The notes below the pieces were generated by a model. It was not told the origin of the DNA and ran no database searches. It saw nothing but the letters and a program-made list of their open reading frames with translations. DNA of 5,345 nucleotides from Rickettsiales bacterium (lineage in GTDB: Bacteria > Pseudomonadota > Alphaproteobacteria > Rickettsiales > Anaplasmataceae), in assembly GCA_031281335.1 (NCBI GenBank), contig JAITFM010000060.1, forward strand, positions 1 through 5,345, given 5' to 3'. The position numbers and the translations under genes were made by a program. This document shows, piece by piece, positions 1 through 4,279 of this stretch. Position 1 is the stretch's first letter; each line of letters begins with the position of its first letter.

Positions 1-170
1 TTTAAATATTAAAAAATTTACTAAGCAGAAAAAAAAGCAAAAGAAACCCAGAGCAGCTAGTATTCAAATTCTCCCTTGTTCTATTTGACGTTCTATACTG
101 TCTTAAACGACTTATAAGCGCGTTTCAGCTTGTATAGGCAAAAACCTAGAAATTTTATGAAGACATGGAG

Positions 171-183
171 TGCACATAGTGCA
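171..183. repeat. Small perfect inverted repeat (TGCAC-ATA-GTGCA)
   Basis: Five-base arms separated by three bases form a perfect hairpin on either strand. It lies in the leader or small-RNA region read by the minus-strand promoter at 271-299. It contains the 8-mer CATAGTGC, which recurs in two other intergenic spots of this window (1631-1638 and 3453-3460). Too short to be significant by itself. Confidence 0.5.
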
Positions 184-208
184 AAAATTTAAACACGAGG
201 CACCAAAT

Positions 209-224
209 ACAAAGTTTCCTTTGT
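209..224 (-). repeat. Hairpin with GAAA tetraloop in minus-strand RNA
   Basis: The minus strand reads ACAAAG-GAAA-CTTTGT, a perfect 6-bp stem closed by G-C around a GNRA-type tetraloop. GNRA loops are typical of structured RNA. On the plus strand the loop is TTTC, which is not a stable loop class, so the polarity agrees with the leftward promoter at 271-299. Confidence 0.55.
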
Positions 225-230
225 CGTTTT

Positions 231-242
231 AATCTGCAGATT
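231..242. repeat. 12-bp perfect palindrome AATCTGCAGATT
   Basis: This is a perfect palindrome without a spacer, centred about 28 bp downstream of the predicted leftward transcription start (near 264). It could be a dimeric regulator site in the early transcribed region or part of an RNA fold. Nothing in the sequence tells which, and no regulator gene is adjacent. Confidence 0.45.
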
Positions 243-270
243 GCGAAGTTAAATGAATAGCTTCAGTATC

Positions 271-299
271 ATTATAAGAGGACTGGCGAAAGTTGTCAA
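271..299 (-). promoter_or_regulatory. Perfect consensus sigma70 promoter, leftward
   Basis: Read on the minus strand, TTGACA (299-294) is followed after exactly 17 bases by TATAAT (276-271). Both hexamers match the consensus at all positions with the optimal spacing. Transcription would start near 264 and run left, away from the ygfZ stop at 364. Promoters this good are rare, even in AT-rich DNA, and usually drive abundant RNA. It lies downstream of ygfZ on the same strand and so cannot serve that gene. No intrinsic terminator is evident between ygfZ and this promoter. Confidence 0.75.
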
Positions 300-363
300 G
301 TAGTTTTTTAGTTCCGTTTCTATGGCTAGTGTCATGTGCTGCCTTAACTTAGACCCAAGCATC

Positions 364-1158
364 TTAACGCGCAGATATTTTGACCCCACCGGTATATAAA
401 TTGGCGTGACTTTTCTCAGTATAAAGCAATGCAAGTCCGATATTGTCTACGCTAGAGCGCAGTTCCCCTATTTCTTCATTGTTCTCATTTGTTACTTTAG
501 TGCCAATATTTGGAAGTGCGCTATTTCCCTCAACAAGGTAAAGTTTTCTTCTGAACGTTTCTTGTCTGCTCATTCGATTTACAACTTCCTGGCCTATATA
601 ACACCCCTTATTGAAGCTTATTCCATTGACCTTATCGATTAAATATTGCAGCGGAAATGACGAATTCTGCACCATATCTCTTGCTCCATCTGGAATGAGG
701 TTTTGAATTCTCACTTTTTCGTACTGAGTAAAATCTCCGGCTGACTGCTTTATTTCGCCTTTATGTATGATCCTCATTCCCAAGGATTTGTGCCTTGAAT
801 CTTGAAAAATAATTTTTGACTCATTACATTCTGTTGACTTAGTATCAAACAAAATCCCAACCTTATACAATGAACTAACGTCTTTAATCTTCACTCTTAG
901 GTAAGTCTTAAGCAAATCTAGTTTCTCAATTATTTGCTGCAAGTACACATTTTCGCATTCCAAAAGGATATACTTACCATATCTAATCAGAAAAAAATCG
1001 TACAGGTACTTTCCCTGAGGGCTAAGCAATAAAGAATAAATAGCTTTTTGACTATCTAGCTTATTAATATCATTTGTTATAATACCCTGCAGGAAATCCC
1101 TCGTGTCTGGCCCGTATAAAACTATTACACCACGGCTTTGCAATGGTATATAACTCAT
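364..1158 (-). CDS. ygfZ: YgfZ/GcvT-like folate-binding protein
   Basis: The 264-residue product belongs to the YgfZ family (COG0354), relatives of the aminomethyltransferase GcvT that act in the cytosol in folate-dependent maturation or repair of Fe-S enzymes. The defining motif K-G-C-Y-x-G-Q-E is intact at residues 184-191 (KGCYIGQE), including the Cys known to be essential in E. coli YgfZ. The N-terminal part (SRGVIVLYGPDTRDFLQGIITND) is the usual folate-binding start, and the C-terminal part (about 203-264) has the small beta-barrel pattern with IGELRSS. Length is normal for alphaproteobacterial members, though shorter than the E. coli protein. The start ATG at 1158 fits the family N terminus, but no good Shine-Dalgarno precedes it. 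The gene diverges from groES across a 145-bp spacer, in which I could not place a convincing leftward promoter. Family assignment is firm. The exact substrate enzymes are unknown, and automated annotation may call it an aminomethyltransferase, which it probably is not. Confidence 0.9.
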   Translation of the reverse strand: MSYIPLQSRGVIVLYGPDTRDFLQGIITNDINKLDSQKAIYSLLLSPQGKYLYDFFLIRYGKYILLECENVYLQQIIEKLDLLKTYLRVKIKDVSSLYKVGILFDTKSTECNESKIIFQDSRHKSLGMRIIHKGEIKQSAGDFTQYEKVRIQNLIPDGARDMVQNSSFPLQYLIDKVNGISFNKGCYIGQEVVNRMSRQETFRRKLYLVEGNSALPNIGTKVTNENNEEIGELRSSVDNIGLALLYTEKSHANLYTGGVKISAR

Positions 1159-1238
1159 ACAATTTCTGTCAATAAATCTAAATTTTACTATATAATATTA
1201 GGCACACTTCGTCTTCTTATATTTTACAAGCCTCAGCC

Positions 1239-1268
1239 CTTGAAATCCAGCTTACAAGTACATATATA
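1239..1268 (+). promoter_or_regulatory. Probable groES-groEL promoter (sigma70, possibly overlapping sigma32)
   Basis: TTGAAA at 1240-1245 is followed after 17 bases by TATATA (1263-1268), a reasonable sigma70 promoter; a TATAAG at 1265-1270 is a second -10 choice with 19-bp spacing. The same -35 reads CTTGAAA (1239-1245), the sigma32 consensus, with a partial CCCCATnT-like match 12 bases later (1258-1265, CAT and the final T conserved). groE operons are classical heat-shock genes, so overlapping control is plausible. The groES ATG is about 35 bp downstream. The -35 box is convincing, the -10 assignment less so. Confidence 0.6.
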
Positions 1269-1303
1269 AGTTTATAGGTTAATTTGTTGATGAGGAAAAA
1301 CAA

Positions 1304-1594
1304 ATGTCAAGTATAAACTTAAGTGTATTGGATGATAGTGTTCTAATTAAGCCTATCAGCGAAGAAAAACAAGGTGGGATCGTGCTTCCATCAAGTGCTG
1401 AAAAGAAACCTACTAAAGGTGAGATTATAGCAACTGGTGAAGGTTCACGCAATTCAAGTGGTGAACGCATAGCTTTGACTGTAAAAGCCGGTGATAAAGT
1501 GTTTTATCGGCAATGGGCTGGTACGGAGATAGAGCACGGCGATGAAAAGTTTATAGTAATGAAAGAGTCCGATATACTTGCTATCGTTAAGTAG
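1304..1594 (+). CDS. groES: Co-chaperonin GroES (10 kDa, Hsp10)
   Basis: The 96-residue product has normal Cpn10 length. GroES forms a heptameric lid on the GroEL ring, closing the folding chamber in the cytosol. The N-terminal strand ([13 protein letters not shown], 6-18) is typical. The mobile loop follows at about 19-36, with the hydrophobic tripeptide I26-V27-L28 that docks onto GroEL in the context GGIVLP. The roof-loop region follows near 45-57 ([13 protein letters not shown]), and the protein ends with the family's core strand [10 protein letters not shown]. Start choice is supported by GAGGA at 1292-1296, seven bases before the ATG. It is the first gene of a two-gene operon with groEL, 101 bp downstream, behind the promoter at 1239-1268. 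Nothing is missing, and the identification is secure. Confidence 0.97.
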   Translation: MSSINLSVLDDSVLIKPISEEKQGGIVLPSSAEKKPTKGEIIATGEGSRNSSGERIALTVKAGDKVFYRQWAGTEIEHGDEKFIVMKESDILAIVK

Positions 1595-1626
1595 CAGCTT
1601 TTATTTTTACTAAACTAAAACAAAGC

Positions 1627-1643
1627 ACAACATAGTGCGTTGT
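1627..1643 (+). repeat. groES-groEL spacer hairpin
   Basis: In the 101-bp spacer, ACAAC (1627-1631) can pair with GTTGT (1639-1643) around a 7-base loop. Alternatively GCAC (1625-1628) can pair with GTGC (1635-1638), which excludes the first fold. No U-run follows closely, so it is not a standard terminator. It may affect mRNA processing or stability between the two cistrons. The rest of the spacer is AT-rich, with no convincing second promoter. Confidence 0.35.
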
Positions 1644-1683
1644 AAGTGATTTTATTATAGTTTTCTAAATTTTTTATTAACAA

Positions 1684-1690
1684 GAGGTGA
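1684..1690 (+). promoter_or_regulatory. groEL ribosome binding site that decides the start
   Basis: GAGGTGA lies five bases before the ATG at 1696. A GTG at 1687 is in frame and could be picked as a start three codons earlier, but it sits inside this Shine-Dalgarno itself and has no ribosome site of its own. The ATG at 1696, giving [10 protein letters not shown], is therefore the better start. Confidence 0.8.
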
Positions 1691-1695
1691 TAAAA

Positions 1696-3357
1696 ATGAC
1701 TAATATAGTAGTGTCAGGCGAGCAGTTGCAAGAAGCTTTTCGTGAAGTTGCAGCAGTAGTAGACTCAACAGTAGCAGTAACTGCAGGGCCTAGAGGAAAA
1801 ACAGTAGGGATTAACAAGCCCTATGGAGCACCAGAAATTACAAAAGATGGTTATAAGGTAATGAAGGGTATCAAACCTGAAAAACCACTAAATGCTGCAA
1901 TAACAAGCATCTTTGCTCAAAGCTGTTCTCAATGTAATGATAAAGTTGGTGATGGTACAACAACGTGCTCAATACTGACTAGCAACATGATAATGGAGGC
2001 TTCAAAATCAATTGTTGCCGGAAATGATCGTGTTAGCATTAAAAACGGAATGCAGAAGGCAAAAGATGTAGTATTAAAGGAAATTGCATCGATGTCTCGC
2101 ACAATTTCTTTGGAGAAGGTAGATGAAGTAGCGCAAGTTGCTATCATTTCTGCAAATGGTGATAGAGATATTGGTAGTAGCATTGCTGATGCTGTTAAAA
2201 AGGTAGGAAAAGAAGGTGTGATCACTGTTGAAGAAAGTAAGGGTTCAAAAGAGTTGGAAGTTGAGCTTACTACTGGTATGCAGTTTGATCGTGGTTATCT
2301 TTCTCCGTACTTTATTACAAACAATGAAAAAATGATTGTGGAGTTTGATGATCCATATCTCTTAATTACAGAGAAAAAACTGAATATTATCCAACCTCTA
2401 CTTCCTGTTCTTGAAGCTGTTGTTAAGTCTGGTAAACCTTTACTTATTATTGCAGAGGATATTGAAGGTGAAGCATTAAGTACTTTGGTTATCAACAAAC
2501 TGCGTGGTGGTCTAAAAGTCGCTGCGGTAAAAGCTCCAGGCTTTGGTGACAGAAGAAAAGAGATGCTTGAAGATATAGCAGCTTTAACAGGTGCTAAATA
2601 CGTCATAAAAGACGAGCTTGGAATCAAGATGGAAGATTTGACTCTTAAAGATCTTGGTACTGCCAAAAATGTTAAAATCACTAAAGACAATACTACAATT
2701 GTTAGTGAAAACAGTGACTGTGACAAACAAAACAGAGTAAATGCTAGAATCGAACAGATCAGATCGCAAATTAAAACTTCAACTTCTGATTACGATAAGG
2801 AAAAGCTAAGGGAACGTTTAGCAAAATTATCAGGCGGTGTTGCTGTACTCAAAGTTGGTGGAGCGACTGAAGTAGAAGTTAAAGAGCGTAGAGATAGAGT
2901 TGAGGATGCACTGCATGCAACAAGAGCTGCAATTGAAGAAGGCATAGTTCCAGGTGGTGGAGTTGCACTTCTTTACACTTCATCTGTTCTTGACAAGCTA
3001 AAAGGTGGAAGTGATGAAGAGCAAATAGGTATAAATATTATTAAGAAAGTCCTCAGCGCTCCTATCAAGAGATTAGTCAAAAATGCTGGTCTTGAGTCTG
3101 CTGTTATAATTGATCATTTGATTAAGCAAAATGATAAAGAGCTTATATACAACGTTGAGGCTATGAATTATGCTAACGCATTTACCGCAGGTGTTATTGA
3201 CCCGGCAAAGGTGGTCCGTATTGCTTTTGAAACAGCGATATCTGTTGCAAGCGTACTGATTACTACTGAATCTATGATAGTTGATGTACCAAACAAGAAT
3301 GAAAGCGCTTCATCTCCTATGGATGCAGGTGGCATGGGTGGAATGAATGGATTCTAA
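1696..3357 (+). CDS. groEL: Chaperonin GroEL (60 kDa, Hsp60)
   Basis: The 553-residue product is a full-length group I chaperonin that forms a double heptameric ring in the cytosol and folds proteins with ATP and GroES. The equatorial ATP-binding motifs are present: GPRG at 31-34, TKDG with the Asp at 51, and GDGTTT at 85-90. The apical domain contains [27 protein letters not shown] and [12 protein letters not shown]. The second equatorial half has [16 protein letters not shown] and [12 protein letters not shown]. The C terminus ends in a short Gly-Met tail (GGMGGMNGF), less extended than in E. coli. The start at ATG 1696 is preferred over the in-frame GTG at 1687, because that GTG lies in the Shine-Dalgarno. 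Cysteines at 77, 80 and 91 flank the GDGTTT loop; E. coli GroEL has none there. The sequence fits Wolbachia closely. It is cotranscribed with groES, and GroEL is usually among the most abundant proteins of such symbionts. Confidence 0.98.
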   Translation: MTNIVVSGEQLQEAFREVAAVVDSTVAVTAGPRGKTVGINKPYGAPEITKDGYKVMKGIKPEKPLNAAITSIFAQSCSQCNDKVGDGTTTCSILTSNMIMEASKSIVAGNDRVSIKNGMQKAKDVVLKEIASMSRTISLEKVDEVAQVAIISANGDRDIGSSIADAVKKVGKEGVITVEESKGSKELEVELTTGMQFDRGYLSPYFITNNEKMIVEFDDPYLLITEKKLNIIQPLLPVLEAVVKSGKPLLIIAEDIEGEALSTLVINKLRGGLKVAAVKAPGFGDRRKEMLEDIAALTGAKYVIKDELGIKMEDLTLKDLGTAKNVKITKDNTTIVSENSDCDKQNRVNARIEQIRSQIKTSTSDYDKEKLRERLAKLSGGVAVLKVGGATEVEVKERRDRVEDALHATRAAIEEGIVPGGGVALLYTSSVLDKLKGGSDEEQIGINIIKKVLSAPIKRLVKNAGLESAVIIDHLIKQNDKELIYNVEAMNYANAFTAGVIDPAKVVRIAFETAISVASVLITTESMIVDVPNKNESASSPMDAGGMGGMNGF

Positions 3358-3366
3358 GTAAATGAA

Positions 3367-3400
3367 ACCTTGGGGCAAGAAACTCACTTGCTCCACGGGT
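3367..3400 (+). terminator. Stem-loop just after groEL, possible weak terminator
   Basis: Ten bases after the groEL stop codon, TGGGGCAAG (3371-3379) pairs with CTTGCTCCA (3387-3395): nine pairs with one G-U and a 7-base loop. ACC (3367-3369) and GGT (3398-3400) can extend it across an internal loop. The nearest U-run (3411-3415) is too far away for a standard intrinsic terminator. It may instead protect the 3' end of the groEL mRNA from exonucleases. Confidence 0.45.
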
Positions 3401-3454
3401 ATCTCTATAGTTTTTAAAATCCCATATTTTACTGTGTGCTAAAGGTAATACGCA

Positions 3455-3490
3455 TAGTGCTTTGTACAAAAAGACACTACTTTTTATTTT
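3455..3490 (+). terminator. Intrinsic terminator of the groES-groEL operon
   Basis: TAGTG-CTTT (3455-3463) pairs with AAAG-A-CACTA (3470-3479) with one bulged A and a 6-base loop. After a single C comes TTTTTATTTT (3481-3490). Stem followed at once by a U-rich tract is the classical Rho-independent layout. It lies about 100 bp after the groEL stop, and no other gene intervenes. The stem is AT-rich, so its strength is uncertain. Confidence 0.65.
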
Positions 3491-3544
3491 CCGTACCCTT
3501 TTCACTTCTTTATACTACGGTTATCTAATAACAAAAGGCAGCGC

Positions 3545-3568
3545 AGAAGCCCACTAGGGTGGGCATCT
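3545..3568. repeat. GC-rich inverted repeat in AT-rich spacer
   Basis: GCCCAC (3549-3554) and GTGGGC (3559-3564) form a perfect stem around a TAGG loop. AGA (3545-3547) and TCT (3566-3568) extend it past an A-A mismatch. No T-run follows on either strand, so it is not a standard terminator. Its GC content stands out from the surrounding sequence. It could be a dispersed hairpin element or a protein site; the window holds only this copy. Confidence 0.5.
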
Positions 3569-3582
3569 CTACATTAGTACAA

Positions 3583-3625
3583 TATTATATTAATAAATAA
3601 TTTATATAACATTGTTTATTATAAT
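3583..3625 (+). promoter_or_regulatory. Possible promoter for the DsbD-like gene (weak)
   Basis: A perfect TATAAT stands at 3620-3625, about 48 bp before the ATG at 3674, but the expected -35 position (around 3597-3602, ATAATT) matches TTGACA poorly. The -10 lies in the right arm of an AT-only inverted repeat (3583-3597 with 3615-3626, three bases bulged). With such AT-rich DNA, chance matches to TATAAT are expected, so this is a tentative call. Confidence 0.3.
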
Positions 3626-3673
3626 AGCTAAAATCTAAATTTTTTCCTTTATATATAGGGTAGAACTGCCTTT

Positions 3674-4177
3674 ATGAAAATACATGTACATTTAATATTG
3701 TTTTTGCTTTTTTTCTGTACTCAACTTCATGCTAACGAAGAAGTTGCAAAATTTGATTTGCTTATTGGTAAGGTAAATGAAGCAAACCTTACCCTTGAAG
3801 GTGCAATAAAGGTTACAATAAGACCAGGTTGGCATATATATTATAAGGACCCTGGAGATTTTGGTCTTCCCACTTCTTTTGATTGTAAGGGTAACACATC
3901 AAATATAGATATTTATTGGCCTACTCCAAAAGAACATAAAGACAAAATAGGAAGAGTGACATTTGTCAGTAACGTATACAAGGATATGGTATTATTTCCC
4001 TTCAAAATGAACGTGTTTCCAAGCCGAGGGTATATTGACCTTAACTTTCGTATAAATTATGCGATATGTAAAGATAGGTGCATCCCTAAAAAGGCTGAGA
4101 TAAAAGTCAGACAGCCACTAAAGAACTTTGTGGACTCTGATGTCAGTAGACTCATAAATGAGTGGTACGAAAAATAG
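3674..4177 (+). CDS. Secreted stand-alone DsbD/ScsB N-terminal-domain protein
   Basis: The 167-residue product starts with a signal peptide: MKIH, then a hydrophobic core LILFLLFF, then a likely cut after LHA (residue 20). The mature part matches the N-terminal domain of the DsbD/ScsB family of thiol:disulfide interchange proteins. It has the conserved PGWHIYYKDPGDFGLPTSF stretch at 51-69 and the YAICKDRCIP motif with a C132-x3-C136 pair near the end. In full family members this periplasmic domain is followed by eight membrane helices and a thioredoxin domain. Here the protein stops directly after the domain, so electrons would have to come from a separate partner. An in-frame TAG at 3656-3658 rules out a longer start, and only a weak AGGG lies upstream, 13 bases away. 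LFFC near residue 15 does not fit a lipobox. The gene lies alone between the groEL terminator and the symporter. Domain assignment is confident; function as reductase, metal or thiol chaperone is inference. Confidence 0.8.
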   Translation: MKIHVHLILFLLFFCTQLHANEEVAKFDLLIGKVNEANLTLEGAIKVTIRPGWHIYYKDPGDFGLPTSFDCKGNTSNIDIYWPTPKEHKDKIGRVTFVSNVYKDMVLFPFKMNVFPSRGYIDLNFRINYAICKDRCIPKKAEIKVRQPLKNFVDSDVSRLINEWYEK

Positions 4178-4179
4178 AG

Positions 4180-4249
4180 CTTATACGGGGTTTGTAGTGT
4201 GACTTCTCATAAACAATAAGTTAGGTATTTTCAATTTTTGTTATATACT
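4180..4249 (+). promoter_or_regulatory. Intergenic hairpin and tentative -10 for the symporter
   Basis: The 102-bp gap holds a long imperfect hairpin: CTTAT (4180-4184) with ATAAG (4216-4220) and, inside, GTTTGT (4190-4195) with ATAAAC (4209-4214). A T-rich stretch follows (4228-4242), so it might be a weak terminator for the preceding gene. TATACT at 4244-4249 could be the symporter -10 region, about 31 bp before its ATG, but no matching -35 is visible. Read-through from the preceding gene is equally possible. Confidence 0.3.
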
Positions 4250-4279
4250 CAAGTTAAAATGCTTACCTTCAGCATATAG

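Larger units (their letters stand above)
29..264 (-). ncRNA. Candidate leftward noncoding transcript or long mRNA leader
   Basis: This stretch lies directly downstream of a perfect consensus minus-strand promoter, whose expected start point is near 264. No open frame of reasonable length with a start codon and Shine-Dalgarno follows on the minus strand; the best is a 21-codon frame from an ATG near 175. Read as RNA, the region holds several local hairpins: a 12-bp palindrome (231-242), a 6-bp stem with a GAAA tetraloop (209-224) and a 5-bp stem with a 3-nt loop (171-183). In addition UGAAG near 265-261 can pair with CUUCA near 163-159, enclosing these elements. A run of eight U lies at 36-29, but no clear stem precedes it, so the 3' end is a guess. 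It could be a structured small RNA or the leader of a gene starting beyond position 1. It does not look like a tRNA, and I could not match it to tmRNA, RNase P RNA or SRP RNA. Existence of a transcript is inferred; identity is unknown. Confidence 0.35.

Noticed and set aside
10..75. Minus-strand 18-codon hydrophobic frame from a TTG near 67 behind AAGGGAG
   Set aside because: The hydrophobic residues come from T-runs, the frame closes after 18 codons and the start codon is weak.
2..88. Plus-strand frame open at the left edge, 28 lysine-rich codons ending at TGA 86-88
   Set aside because: It could be the tail of a gene from the left, but the lysines come from A-runs and there is no recognisable motif. 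Not enough to call a partial gene.
249..434. Minus-strand 61-codon frame, including a 28-codon part from ATG 332 with AAGG upstream
   Set aside because: It overlaps the end of ygfZ in another frame and runs through the perfect promoter at 271-299. It resembles no known protein.
1144..1172. TTGACA on the minus strand just before the ygfZ start, as a ygfZ promoter
   Set aside because: A matching -10 would fall inside the gene, placing the transcription start downstream of the conserved ATG at 1158.
1191..1196. Perfect TATAAT between ygfZ and groES
   Set aside because: No acceptable -35 lies 16-18 bases upstream on the plus strand, and reading the complement leftward gives no good ygfZ promoter either. 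Chance matches are expected in such AT-rich DNA.
1929..2769. Minus-strand frames of 98, 143 and 61 codons inside groEL
   Set aside because: They are antisense shadows of a highly conserved gene with no family resemblance or ribosome sites of note.
3317..3505. Minus-strand 62-codon frame after groEL
   Set aside because: It spans the groEL end and both terminator hairpins, and its codons reflect those structures.
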